The position numbers and the translations under genes were made by a program. Source: Candidatus Poribacteria bacterium (lineage in GTDB: Bacteria; Poribacteria; WGA-4E; WGA-3G). Taken from it: a stretch of DNA of 37,661 bases. The stretch lies in assembly GCA_022394755.1 (NCBI GenBank), contig JAGFCA010000058.1:1-37661 (forward strand). Reading direction: 5' to 3'. The notes beneath the pieces are model-generated. The model was not told the origin of the DNA and did no database searches. It was given only the letters and a program-made list of their open reading frames with translations. This document shows, piece after piece, positions 9,754-19,753 of the stretch. Position 1 is the stretch's first letter. The number at the start of each line of letters is the position of its first letter.

Positions 9754-12345
9754 GTGAATACTACACCTACTATAAAAATCTTGTTAATTACATTTTGCAT
9801 TATTTTCGTTGCTTCTTTTATTTCAATACTTACTACAGACATTTATGCTTCTGATCACAAGAAACAGTCTGAATCAACTGAAATATTTGAACTCGATGGT
9901 ATGGTAATTGTTGGTAGACGAGACAAACCACGATCAGTGATGAATTCTGCTGTTCCAATTGATATCCTGCCTGGTGCAGATATTGTCAATCAAGGTACAT
10001 CAGATTTACCTGATATACTTCGAAATTTAGTTCCTTCATATAATGTAAACGCACAACCGATTGCAGATGCTGCCACTGTTGTTCGTCCTGCAAATCTACG
10101 TGGGTTAGCACCTGATCACACATTATTACTTGTCAATGGTAAGAGACGACACCGTTCTTCCGTCATTACATGGTTAGGAAACGGTCTCTCTGACGGTTCA
10201 CAAGGAGCAGATCTTTCACCCATTCCTTCAATTGCTTTAAAACAGATAGAAGTACTGAGAGATGGTGCATCTGCACAATACGGTTCTGATGCTATAGCCG
10301 GTGTGATGAACCTACAATTGAAAGATAGCTATAATGGCGGATCAATCGTAATAAAACCAGGTATATACCAAGCCGGAGATGGTCTTACTTACAACATCGC
10401 AGGGAATATCGGCTTAGGTACAGAAGATGTCTGGACAAACCTTAGTTTAGAGTATGGTGGTACAGATGAGACTGACCGTTCAATACAACGCGATGACGCA
10501 GCACGATTAATCGCTGCAGGAAATACGAATGTTGCTGACCCCGCACAACCATGGGGACATCCAATTATACGGAATGATGTCAAGTTTTTCGGCAACTTCG
10601 GTTCTACCGTTTCTGAGAATATTAATTTATATGGACATACCAATTATGCACAGAAACAGGTTGAAGGAGGATTCTATTTTCGGAATCCTAATACCCGTGG
10701 TGCTGTCTATAGTAATGATGATGGGGAAACTTTATTGATCGGACGTATTGCTGGTGAAGGTGAGATACCTGTAGTGAAAATTACTGATAATATACCTGAT
10801 CCTGTTACATTACAACAAGTATTTGATGATCCCAATCTATTCACATTTCAAGAACTCTTTCCAGGTGGGTTTACACCAAGGTTTGGTGCCGATACTCAAG
10901 ATGCTTCAATTCTTGTCGGACTCAAAGGTACACTTGCAGATCTAATTGGATGGGATTTAAGTGCATATTATGGACGGCATGCTTCTGATTTCTTTATTAA
11001 AAATACAGTTAATGCATCCCTTGGTCCGGATACTCCTACAGAATTTAATCCTGGTGATTATATCCAAGCGGATACCGGTATTAATCTTGATTTTACATTC
11101 CCTGTTCGAAACAACATATCCCTCGCTGCTGGTGGAGAATATAGGACAGAGTCTTTTGAAATCATTCAAGGGCAAGAAGAATCTTGGAAAATTGGACCAC
11201 TTGCCAGTCAAGGATTTAGCTCTGGATCTAACGGCTTCCCCGGATTCAGCGATATTGCTGAAGGGAAATGGTCACGTTCAAACTTTGCTGGCTATTTAGA
11301 AAGCCAATTATCACCCTTAGAATATTGGACTGTGGTTGGTGCTGTTCGTGGGGAATATTATGAGGATTTCGGCAGCACACTAAATTACAAAATTGCCACT
11401 AACTTCGGTTTGAAGGATTTTGTCAAATCTATAGTATCAGTAAATCCTGATCTTGATTTAAAGGCACGTGGTAGTTATAGTACAGGTTTTAGAGCACCAA
11501 CTCCTGGTCAACAAAATGCGTTTAATGTAACTACAGAATTCGGTGAGAATAATACATTGGTAAATAAGGGAACTATCCCATCTACACACGGTGCAGCAGG
11601 TTTAGTTGGGGGTAAAGCACTTGAACCTGAAAAATCCAAAAACTATTCTGTGGGTGTTGTGATTAACCATGCTGTTGCCAGCATGACTGTGGATTTCTTC
11701 AATATCAGAGTTGAAGATCGGTTAGCACCATCAAGGGACTTCAACCGTGGTGAAGATATTTCTGAAGAACAGATTCAACAACTTGTAGATGAAGGAATAA
11801 CCAGTGCGGGGAATTTGCAGGAGTTCAGATTTTTTACAAATGAATTTGAAACCAATACCCAAGGTATTGATGTAATTCTTACCGCTCCAGTATTAAACGG
11901 TGCATTAAGTATTGCATATAACTATACTACTACTGAGGTAACTGACTTTAATCCTAATATTCTCAACGAAGTACGAGTTAATCTAATGCAGGAAGGTGTT
12001 CCGCACCATCGTGGAAATGTCACTATTGCACAATCTATCCTGGATGACCTTGGAGTTATGGGGAGAGTCAATTATTACGGTCCATGGTATGAAAATGCAG
12101 TCGGTGCTCAAACCTACAGTGGTGAATTCTTGGTTGATTTGGAAGTGAGTTATACTTTAACTGATAATATTGGTCTCACATTAGGTGTGAATAATGTCCT
12201 TAATGTTGAACCTGATAATGTAATTGAAGCTGATCCAGATATTGAGAACTTCACCGGAGCAATCGTTGGTAGACCTTTTGGTGAATACAGTCCTTACGGT
12301 TTTGGTGGCGCATTCTGGTATACAAAAATTGGATATAACTTTTAA
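9754..12345 (+). CDS. TonB-dependent outer-membrane receptor 2
   Basis: This 863-aa paralog of the preceding receptor shares most of the plug (RPANLRGLAPDHTLLLVNGK; VEVLRDG replaced by IEVLRDG; AQYGSDAIAGVMNLQLKD) and the barrel order. It starts at GTG 9754 with AGGAG 8 nt upstream. The signal segment is FCIIFVASFISILTTDIYA, the TonB-box-like segment DGMVIVGRRD, and the terminal residue is aromatic F (FWYTKIGYNF). Differences cluster in barrel loops: it has an insertion near KDFVKSIVSVNPDLD and lacks the acidic stretch EDEAEEESMEAA-like of the first receptor's N-terminus. This suggests a related but different ligand. A tandem duplication followed by divergence is the simplest explanation. Confidence 0.88.
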   Translation: MNTTPTIKILLITFCIIFVASFISILTTDIYASDHKKQSESTEIFELDGMVIVGRRDKPRSVMNSAVPIDILPGADIVNQGTSDLPDILRNLVPSYNVNAQPIADAATVVRPANLRGLAPDHTLLLVNGKRRHRSSVITWLGNGLSDGSQGADLSPIPSIALKQIEVLRDGASAQYGSDAIAGVMNLQLKDSYNGGSIVIKPGIYQAGDGLTYNIAGNIGLGTEDVWTNLSLEYGGTDETDRSIQRDDAARLIAAGNTNVADPAQPWGHPIIRNDVKFFGNFGSTVSENINLYGHTNYAQKQVEGGFYFRNPNTRGAVYSNDDGETLLIGRIAGEGEIPVVKITDNIPDPVTLQQVFDDPNLFTFQELFPGGFTPRFGADTQDASILVGLKGTLADLIGWDLSAYYGRHASDFFIKNTVNASLGPDTPTEFNPGDYIQADTGINLDFTFPVRNNISLAAGGEYRTESFEIIQGQEESWKIGPLASQGFSSGSNGFPGFSDIAEGKWSRSNFAGYLESQLSPLEYWTVVGAVRGEYYEDFGSTLNYKIATNFGLKDFVKSIVSVNPDLDLKARGSYSTGFRAPTPGQQNAFNVTTEFGENNTLVNKGTIPSTHGAAGLVGGKALEPEKSKNYSVGVVINHAVASMTVDFFNIRVEDRLAPSRDFNRGEDISEEQIQQLVDEGITSAGNLQEFRFFTNEFETNTQGIDVILTAPVLNGALSIAYNYTTTEVTDFNPNILNEVRVNLMQEGVPHHRGNVTIAQSILDDLGVMGRVNYYGPWYENAVGAQTYSGEFLVDLEVSYTLTDNIGLTLGVNNVLNVEPDNVIEADPDIENFTGAIVGRPFGEYSPYGFGGAFWYTKIGYNF

Positions 12346-12602
12346 AAGTATTAGGACTTAATAACCCTCTTTCCACCATCACAACCACTTAAGGATCTAT
12401 ACCTAATCAGTACTCATATAATTACCATAGCATGAATTCTGATAGAATTATGGAAATCTAACCATTAAAATGTTATAGTTAATTCGTACTAATACCGACA
12501 TTCTTATAATTCTGTATTAATGTATCAATAAAAGGATGTCAATCTAATTCATTATATTATACTTAATTATTTCTTACTTAATTCATGAAGGACTTCTACA
12601 AT

Positions 12603-13439
12603 ATGAGTAATGAAAGAAGAGATGCTGAATATACAATGGGTAGGACACAATCCGAAACAGACCGACTCATTAAACAGTCCCAGCTTTACGATAATGTTAC
12701 ACGTCGATTTTTTCTTAATAGTGGAATTACCAATGGAATGAAAGTTCTTGACGTGGGAAGTGGTGCAGGAGATGTAGCAATTACACTTGCTGATTTCGTT
12801 GGGGAGCAAGGAAGAGTTATCGGTGTTGATGTTAACCCTGACGTCTTAGAAACCGCAAAAAACCGCGCTGTGGCAGCAGGACATAAAAACATCGAATTTA
12901 TCGCTGGAGATATCCGAACCCTTGACTTACCAAATGACTTTGATGCTGTTGCTGGTAGACTTGTTCTCATGTATATGGCAGATCCAGTTGAAGCACTAAG
13001 ACATCTAACTACACTTGTAAAACCGGGTGGTATTGTTGCTTTTCAAGAAGCTGATTTCTCTCCGTATCAATCTACACTTCATGCTGATTCACCATTAATC
13101 AACGACCTGATTGAATGGGGTAAGGCAGTATTTGATAAGTCTGGGGCACACACAGAAATGGGAATGGATTTATATAGGGTTTTTGTGGATGCCGGTTTAC
13201 CGGAACCAACATTACATTTCGAAACCCCTATGGGGGGTCCACCTGACTGGCCAGGTTTTGCATATCTCGAAAATAGCTTTAGAAGTATCCTGCCTTTGAT
13301 AGAAAAGTATGAAATTGCCACTGCTGAACAAATTGATGTTGATACTCTCGCAGAAAGGATTCAGAAAGAGGTAGCTGCTTCAAAGCGACCAGTTATGTTG
13401 CCACCACACATTACAGCACATGTGGTACTACCCTCCTAA
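12603..13439 (+). CDS. Class I SAM-dependent methyltransferase 1
   Basis: This is a cytoplasmic methyltransferase of 278 aa. ATG 12603 was chosen because AAGGA lies about 11 nt upstream and the alignment with its downstream paralog begins here; ATG 12585 adds six residues. Motif I is VLDVGSGAGDVA (residues about 48-59), the acidic residue at the end of strand 2 is in VIGVDVNP, motif II-like is FDAVAGRLVLMYM, and GGIVAFQEADF is the later strand. It is a Methyltransf_25/31-type fold for small molecules. It lacks the D/N-P-P-Y/F motif of DNA N6-adenine methyltransferases, so it is not a DNA modification enzyme. Substrate is unknown. It is in an operon with the next gene, 8 nt away. Confidence 0.75.
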   Translation: MSNERRDAEYTMGRTQSETDRLIKQSQLYDNVTRRFFLNSGITNGMKVLDVGSGAGDVAITLADFVGEQGRVIGVDVNPDVLETAKNRAVAAGHKNIEFIAGDIRTLDLPNDFDAVAGRLVLMYMADPVEALRHLTTLVKPGGIVAFQEADFSPYQSTLHADSPLINDLIEWGKAVFDKSGAHTEMGMDLYRVFVDAGLPEPTLHFETPMGGPPDWPGFAYLENSFRSILPLIEKYEIATAEQIDVDTLAERIQKEVAASKRPVMLPPHITAHVVLPS

Positions 13440-13447
13440 GTTGAAAT

Positions 13448-14311
13448 ATGTCTAAGGATACACTTCTAACGCCACATTCCTTGAAAAAAGATGCGACCTA
13501 TACATTGGGGCGCACCTCACATGAAACTAATCGATTGATTGAACAATCCAGGATTTACGGCGAATCGACAAGACGACTATGTGTGGAAGCTGGTATTGTT
13601 GATGGAATGCGTGTTCTGGAAATCGGTAGTGGAGCAGGGGATGTGGCATTAATGCTTTCTAAACTCGTAGGTGAATCTGGACAGGTCGTTGGAGTGGATA
13701 TTAATCCAACAATTCTTGAGTCCGCACGACAACGTGTCTTGGAGATAGGTATTAATAATATCGAATTCCAGGCAGGTGACGCTCGAGAGATACTATTTGA
13801 AGAGAAATTTGATGCTATCGTAGGACGGTTCGTCTTGATGTATATGTCTGATCCTACTGCTGCACTTGTCCAATTGATCACACATCTTAATCCTAACGGA
13901 ATTATTGCTTTTCAAGAACCTGAATATACCCTATATCCTGCTTTTCAACATCCTAATACCCCATTGATAAATCAACTTATAAGTTGGATATTGGATGTAT
14001 TTCACCATTCAGGAGCACATCTTGATGCTGGACTTGGTTTGTATCAGATATTCATAGATGCTGGCTTACCAGCCCCAGAGATGCATCTACAGTCTCCTAT
14101 TGGCGCGGAAGGTAATTGGGTGGGATATCGTTACATGACAACAATTTTTGAAAGCCTTCTTCCCCTAATTGAGGAATACAGTTTATCAACACCTGAACAA
14201 ATTGATGTTGACACACTATCAGACCGTTTGCGTGAAGAAGTTCTTGCAGCCAAACGTCCCTTCTTCTTACCTCTCCATGTTACCGCCTACTCATACTTAC
14301 ATGCTGATTAA
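13448..14311 (+). CDS. Class I SAM-dependent methyltransferase 2
   Basis: This 287-aa tandem paralog of the preceding enzyme has the same layout: TLGRTSHETNRLIEQS at the N-terminus, motif I VLEIGSGAGDVA, VVGVDINP, FDAIVGRFVLMYM, GIIAFQEPEY, and a shared C-terminal EQIDVDTLSDRLREEV segment. The two copies differ most in the region around residues 165-220, probably over the substrate pocket. Retention of both copies suggests two related substrates or a heterodimer; neither is shown by the sequence. No strong ribosome site precedes its ATG, so it may be coupled to the upstream gene. Transcription likely ends at the strong hairpin at 14393-14431. Confidence 0.75.
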   Translation: MSKDTLLTPHSLKKDATYTLGRTSHETNRLIEQSRIYGESTRRLCVEAGIVDGMRVLEIGSGAGDVALMLSKLVGESGQVVGVDINPTILESARQRVLEIGINNIEFQAGDAREILFEEKFDAIVGRFVLMYMSDPTAALVQLITHLNPNGIIAFQEPEYTLYPAFQHPNTPLINQLISWILDVFHHSGAHLDAGLGLYQIFIDAGLPAPEMHLQSPIGAEGNWVGYRYMTTIFESLLPLIEEYSLSTPEQIDVDTLSDRLREEVLAAKRPFFLPLHVTAYSYLHAD

Positions 14312-14392
14312 GATTAGTGCCTGAATACCTATAAAGTTTCTGTAATGGCAGGTGTTTATCCACTTAATTCTAATACCACTAATAGGTTAAAC

Positions 14393-14431
14393 AAAAACAA
14401 TCCACTGATAATATATCAGTGGATTGTTTTT
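14393..14431. terminator. Bidirectional rho-independent terminator
   Basis: AAAAACAATCCACTGATA and TATCAGTGGATTGTTTTT form a perfect 18-bp stem with a 3-nt loop. An A-run on one side and a T-run on the other make it work in both directions. It lies between the convergent methyltransferase operon and the LamG-protein gene. Confidence 0.92.
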
Positions 14432-14500
14432 ATCTACTTAATATTAGGTAAGAAGTATTTTAATGTCTATACTGTACTCATAATGAATTAGATCTAAGTA

Positions 14501-15289
14501 TTACTTTTTTAAATTACCCCAGGTAGTAGTTAATTTACCTTGTGCTTCAACAGCTAAATGGTCAACCACACCGTTATCCATGATAGATTTAACTTCTTCT
14601 TGGGTTAATCCGCGTTTCCATACTTGACTTTCATCCATTAGTCCGGCGAAAGGACGGTTATCATCTATATTATAACCGATTCGGGCACCTTGTCCCCAAT
14701 CACCTGCGATTTTAACATCAGCCAAAGACTTTTGCTCTCCAACATTCTCACCATTGATATATAGAATTGCTTTTCCCCAATCACGCTGATAGGTCCCAGC
14801 ATAGTGAATCCATGCATTAGCTTTATTGCTTCCACCACGTATATCAAATATTTTGACACCACCAGCACCACGATTCAACCAACGGTAATTCCCTTCTCCT
14901 CGTGCTTCTGGATGGACAAGCCATGTGTTATCTGCTGCCCGTGCATTGAAAACAGCCATATCAGCAACGGATTCCACATTTATCCAAACAACAACACTCA
15001 TACCTTCAGTAGGAATGTGTTCTTCCTTAATGTTAGGTCCATTTAGATCCAAGAAACTTGTTGAAGCAAAATGTGCTCCCATATTAAATTTGCCATCTTT
15101 GGTTTGCGTTACTTTTCCTTGAATTACCCCATCATAACCATTACCTGATTTATCAATAACTTTATCACCAGAAAATTCTTCATAATCAAAATAAAGTACT
15201 AAATCTTCATCCAACACTTTGGCGTTTAATACACCTATGTGAGATGTCAATAGTAGACATACTATAATCACTAAAGCGCGTTTCATCAT
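14501..15289 (-). CDS. Secreted LamG-domain protein
   Basis: This is a predicted exported carbohydrate- or surface-binding protein of 262 aa. Start 15289 was chosen because AAGGAG lies 7 nt upstream and a clean signal peptide follows (ALVIIVCLLLTSHIGVLNA); the longer reading from 15328 has no ribosome site. A single LamG/concanavalin-like jelly roll covers about residues 27-235: LVLYFDYEE, VIDKSGNGYDGVI, GAHFAS, MSVVVWIN, ILYINGENVGE, FAGLMDESQVWKRGLTQEEV. The C-terminus is GKLTTTWGNLKK, a motif shared with two other proteins in this window. Such proteins are abundant in Poribacteria (general knowledge). Ligand unknown. Confidence 0.82.
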   Translation of the reverse strand: MMKRALVIIVCLLLTSHIGVLNAKVLDEDLVLYFDYEEFSGDKVIDKSGNGYDGVIQGKVTQTKDGKFNMGAHFASTSFLDLNGPNIKEEHIPTEGMSVVVWINVESVADMAVFNARAADNTWLVHPEARGEGNYRWLNRGAGGVKIFDIRGGSNKANAWIHYAGTYQRDWGKAILYINGENVGEQKSLADVKIAGDWGQGARIGYNIDDNRPFAGLMDESQVWKRGLTQEEVKSIMDNGVVDHLAVEAQGKLTTTWGNLKK

Positions 15290-15550
15290 GTTTAGTCTCC
15301 TTGTATAGTTAAGTGGAAAAATGAACACATTGATTCTGCATTATAATAGCATGCTAAAAATTGATGTGCAAGTCAATTGATTTTTTGAGGATACCAATGT
15401 TTGTAAAAGGAGAATTGACTTCATTTACGAAAATGTCACTCTGATTAACCCGTATGTACGATTTCCTTACCGCACTGTACATTACAAAGAATAACACAAT
15501 TAATTTCTTAAACTTCAAATGTTTATACTACACAAGAAGATCTAAAATTA

Positions 15551-18277
15551 TTATAAACGGTCTGATTTCATGTTCCCCCAGAGCGTTGTAAGTTTCTTTC
15601 TACTATTTACAATTCCTTTCATTCGCGCTTTGGCAATAGTGTTTTTTACACCAGTGAAGGATACATCTTCTATTCTATAAAAATACTCAGTGTTTTGCTT
15701 AATTGTCTTATCAACAAAGGTATAGGCACTTTTCTCGCCTGTTGTGCCAGCACCGTCAATTAGTTTGCTGTTTATCCTGGTATATTTACCTTGAGACGAT
15801 GTACTTCTATAGATATTAAAACCTGCATTATTAAGTTCAGATTCAGTTACCCATTGAATGACAGATTGCGACTTATTTAGAGTTGCTTTGAAACTTGATA
15901 AAACTACAGGAAGCGGTTCGTCCGTTTTTATTGTAGTGATAAGTCTTTGGTAGCCATTCCGTGCTACACTTATTATCTTATACCAATATACAGTTCTTCC
16001 AATTCTCGATTCATCTATATAAGAAAATCTGTTATTACGATTAGTTATCAATGTATCATTGATTTTAGTATACTCGCCGTCTTCTTCCGTACTTCGTTCA
16101 ATATTAAATCCTGCTATTAGAATTCGATTTCCCACAACCCATTCAATTGTAAGTTTGCCATTTTTCACACTGGCATTTGCAGATCTCATTAGAAGTGAAC
16201 CTTGAGGTTCTATACCCTCATTAGGATCAACTTCTTCAACTTCTTCATTTTCTATATCTTCTACATCTTCTACATCTTCTACATCTTCTACACCATCTAT
16301 ATCAGTATTCACCCCGTTGTGGTCATGATGATTTCCTGTATGAGCCTCTCCATCATGTGTGATTGTTGGATGAGTATGTTCAACATAGTTATCATGAATA
16401 TGTGTAACAGCTGAATGAGTATGTTGAATTACTGGGGCTAATTTCGTCTCAACATTACTATGATCATGATGATTTCCTTGATGTGCTACACCACCGTGTG
16501 TGATCGATGGATGAGTATGTTCAAGATAATTATCATGTTCATGTGTTACTGCATTATGAGAATGATTATCTGGAGGTAATACCTTTTCTGATATTCCACT
16601 ATGGTCTAATTCATTATGATGATTGCCGCTATGACTTTCACCATTATGAGTTGTTTCTGGATGTGTATGTAAAACATAATTATTATGTTCATGTGCAGTA
16701 TAAGTATGCGTATGCTCTTTATTTAATCCAGTGTGTGGATCTTCACTATGATGGTCATCACTATGACTTTCACCCTCATGGGTATTTTCATCATGAGTAT
16801 GTTCTATATAATCGTCATGTGAATGAGTTACCGCTGCGTGGGTATGTTCTTTTCCTACTGTACTATGATCAGCTTCATCATGGTGATCACCAGTATGAAT
16901 TACACCATCATGTGTAATTGCATCATGTGTATGTTCTTTATAATCATCATGAGTATGGGTTACCGCTTCATGAGTATGATTATTACCTGGTGGACTATCT
17001 CCTGTTGCAGTAAGAGTAAATACTACAGGATCGGTTTTTACACTTAAACCCCACACATTAACAGGGTCAGATCTATATTGTATTTTATATACACCGCCAT
17101 ACTGTCCAGTTCGAAGTTTAGTTTTTGCTCTACTAACTTGATCTATTCCATGATTAGTTGTTGTAAAAGAATGATCCGTATAAGGTGATTCTAATACTTC
17201 GAATATACCAGGTATATCTTTAAATTGGACACTACCTCCAAGTATATTACCCATTTCAACTATTAATGAATTTGATATATTGCCTGCAATTATATCTTGG
17301 TTATTACCACTAATAATTTCTAATATAGGATGATCCGTTCTAACAATAATAGCAATATTTAATACTGCTGTTCCATTTGATCCATAAGTTAAATCCTCGC
17401 CATATTCATTTTGAGTGTGAGCTGTTATTTTAATTTCATGTATACTACCCTGAGGTTCATCAAGTAAAGAACTCTTTACTTTTATTTGAATATCACTTGA
17501 TTGAGACGGTATTCCAGAACTTGATGAACTTCCACCTATCGTTTCGAATAATGTTGAATCGGTATCTACATAATACTCCATATTTGAACTTAAATGATCC
17601 CTATCCTTAGCGTAAATTGTGTATAATGTTTTACCGACAGGTTCCAAATACGATCTATTTTGAGTATATTGATTTCCATCTATATTTAATCGAGTTCCGT
17701 TAACGAAAAATTCTGGGTGTTCATCATCTACATCTATAATTTCAGCTATTACTGTAATTTCATCATGTATAGTATTACTATCACTATCTGTTACATCTTC
17801 TAAATCACCATGACTATATGTAACATACGCTCTAAATTTACAACTGAAATCTCTTCTTTCTGCTGGAGTACCATCCCAATCAGGATCTGTGTCAATTTCT
17901 GATGTTAAAAGAGTTAATCTCGGACTCGCTTTTGTTCTTCTATTACTTAAAGCATGAAGAAACACTTCATATTCTGTATTTCCTTCAGATATGGGTAAGA
18001 TATCATATCTAATACCATACCCAATTTCATTAGTTGTTGTATCGTTATCATGATCATACGTACCACTTACGGTTGCTTTAAATTTACTTGAACTTAATCG
18101 GCTTCCTGAAGGTCCTAAAGATGAATCATAAAGTATACGTTTCCCGTCTTCCACATATATGTAAAGTGTATCATTATCATAAGTATTATCAAAAGAAACT
18201 GATTGTCCATTAGATATAACCGGAAATATAAAAATCATTAATATGATGAATGCAATGATAGTCGTATGAATTTTCAT
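15551..18277 (-). CDS. Large secreted protein with histidine-rich repeats
   Basis: This 908-aa secreted protein has an AAGGAG ribosome site just before its ATG and a signal peptide (IAFIILMIFIFPVISNGQ). Residues about 30-420 look like cadherin/Ig-type domains (VYAKDRDH-like turns, 'EYGEDLTYGSNGTAVLNI'). Residues about 433-655 are five repeats of around 40 aa built on HTHxAVTHxHDNYxEHTH followed by ITHDGxxHxGNHHD, carrying dozens of histidines and acidic residues and likely to bind divalent metals. An acidic run (VEDVEDVEDVED) comes next. Two fibronectin-like domains follow near residues 680-880 (ILIAGFNIERSTEEDGEY; NNAGFNIYRSTSSQGKY). The end is KLTTLWGNMKSDRL, matching the LamG protein's tail. 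Function is unknown; metal capture or adhesion is inferred. Confidence 0.75.
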   Translation of the reverse strand: MKIHTTIIAFIILMIFIFPVISNGQSVSFDNTYDNDTLYIYVEDGKRILYDSSLGPSGSRLSSSKFKATVSGTYDHDNDTTTNEIGYGIRYDILPISEGNTEYEVFLHALSNRRTKASPRLTLLTSEIDTDPDWDGTPAERRDFSCKFRAYVTYSHGDLEDVTDSDSNTIHDEITVIAEIIDVDDEHPEFFVNGTRLNIDGNQYTQNRSYLEPVGKTLYTIYAKDRDHLSSNMEYYVDTDSTLFETIGGSSSSSGIPSQSSDIQIKVKSSLLDEPQGSIHEIKITAHTQNEYGEDLTYGSNGTAVLNIAIIVRTDHPILEIISGNNQDIIAGNISNSLIVEMGNILGGSVQFKDIPGIFEVLESPYTDHSFTTTNHGIDQVSRAKTKLRTGQYGGVYKIQYRSDPVNVWGLSVKTDPVVFTLTATGDSPPGNNHTHEAVTHTHDDYKEHTHDAITHDGVIHTGDHHDEADHSTVGKEHTHAAVTHSHDDYIEHTHDENTHEGESHSDDHHSEDPHTGLNKEHTHTYTAHEHNNYVLHTHPETTHNGESHSGNHHNELDHSGISEKVLPPDNHSHNAVTHEHDNYLEHTHPSITHGGVAHQGNHHDHSNVETKLAPVIQHTHSAVTHIHDNYVEHTHPTITHDGEAHTGNHHDHNGVNTDIDGVEDVEDVEDVEDIENEEVEEVDPNEGIEPQGSLLMRSANASVKNGKLTIEWVVGNRILIAGFNIERSTEEDGEYTKINDTLITNRNNRFSYIDESRIGRTVYWYKIISVARNGYQRLITTIKTDEPLPVVLSSFKATLNKSQSVIQWVTESELNNAGFNIYRSTSSQGKYTRINSKLIDGAGTTGEKSAYTFVDKTIKQNTEYFYRIEDVSFTGVKNTIAKARMKGIVNSRKKLTTLWGNMKSDRL
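16247..16296. repeat. 9-bp microsatellite coding the VED run
   Basis: TTCTACATC is repeated in tandem about four to five times inside the histidine-rich protein gene and encodes the acidic VEDVEDVED stretch on the minus strand. The number of copies may vary by slippage and keeps frame because the unit is a multiple of three. Confidence 0.7.
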
Positions 18278-19753
18278 TTGTTCTCCTTAAATTGTGTGAT
18301 AAAAAAATGTATAAGATTATAATTTAGAGATTTTCGATTATAGTTATCTTGTCTACTAATAAGGCTATCAACAGACTCTTTAAAAAATAATGAATTTATG
18401 TTATCTATAAACATCTATATCCTACGATTTTGAACTTCCAAGCTAATAACTAAAACCATTTTATTCTGTTTCTAAAACAACTATCACCTATGTTTGGGAT
18501 TACTCTTGATCTCAACAACCATGATTAACTTTAAGTACTGTTTTGTTTTACTGTATATTGCCCTTTGAACTATTTCCATGTTTTGGTCAGTTAGGAGAAT
18601 TTTTACTTATTTTCCCAAGATCTTACAATTACGTTTGAATATCTTATGATTATCATATAATACACATCGTATTAGTCTATATTAATATATATATTATTTC
18701 GTTCTATCTATTTGTCTTAATATGATTTATAATTAAAAACCCATCTTTGACATATTACTTCATATCATTTCCCGTTAATATTTAACACCATATAACCACT
18801 ATTGATCTTAAGTGATTATATAAATATATTATATTATCATAATACTTATATTTTAACAAATATTATAAATTATTTCATTATATTATACACAATATGTAAT
18901 ATTTTATGCAAATGTATTATTTACACTGACTATTTCTATAGAAACTATACCTCAGATTAGATTTACTTCAGTAAATATGGTATTTTTTGGTAGAAATGAT
19001 TCTAAGGTGAAGAACGAATTACACAGATAAGATGGATTTTGTCTATCTTACATATTTACCAGGTCACCCAGATTCGACAGATTTTTAATATTACTTCCTA
19101 ATGATATATTCGTATGTTGAGTGAAGAATTTAATTGGTTAAGCACCACTCACTGGAGTCTTAAATTTCACATTACCTATACGAAATAGCGTGGTACTGGG
19201 GTTTTCTTAGGTCGAATACAATCTGGTTTTGCAATCTACAGGATATACATCAAATGTATTGTCATCAAATCATCCCAAAATTCTACAGAATGTATATTGG
19301 GCATTACAAATTGTTAGAATGGTAGGCGATATCATAAGAGTTTGAAAATTCAATCTACCTATAATCTATACTTAACTATCTGTATTTTATAGTTTTACTA
19401 TTATCTTCTCTTTATACTGTTTTTTCTGTATCGGTTAGTCTTGAAATCTCTTCCTTATTTTCCTCATGGTCTTACATTCAAGGATGTATTCTCTCAAATA
19501 CAGTTTATAATAATCATATAAGGATGTTCATATAGTATATAATTCTTCATATTATAAATTTGACCATTATTTATAACCTCTTTGATAGATCGTTCAGTTC
19601 TTAATTCCCAGTTGATACTCTATTAAAATTAAGTAATCATATTTCCATGTTATTCTTTGTTTATAACCATTTACAATGGACGTGGACGCGACTTACTGTA
19701 TATGGTATATTACTGCAATACACTCCATACACAAAACAGAAAGGACATCAGCA
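18278..19753. other. Long AT-rich non-coding gap
   Basis: About 1.5 kb with no convincing gene on either strand. The first half is strongly AT-rich and low complexity. A more mixed stretch at about 18990-19380 reads like decayed sequence but translates to nothing I recognise. Weak similarity exists between segments near 18610-18640 (CTTATTTTCCCAAGATCTTA) and 19460-19485 (CTTATTTTCCTCATGGTCTTA), possibly an old repeat. Promoter for the amidase gene must lie at the right end. Confidence 0.5.

Noticed and set aside
12432..12450. CATGAATTC/GAATTATG palindrome upstream of the methyltransferases as an operator
   Set aside because: Imperfect, single copy, and in AT-rich sequence where such pairs arise by chance.
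12603..14311. Tandem methyltransferases as the DISARM DNA methyltransferase
   Set aside because: They lack DNA methyltransferase motifs (D/N-P-P-Y/F or P-C with ENV), are small-molecule type and lie 15 kb away.
16247..16980. Histidine-rich repeat region as a CRISPR array
   Set aside because: Repeats are in frame, degenerate and encode protein; there are no conserved direct repeats with unique spacers.
16202..17047. Plus-strand ORFs opposite the histidine-rich repeats
   Set aside because: They are antisense shadows of a repetitive coding region; compositions rich in Tyr/His/Met reflect the complementary repeat and no ribosome sites are seen.
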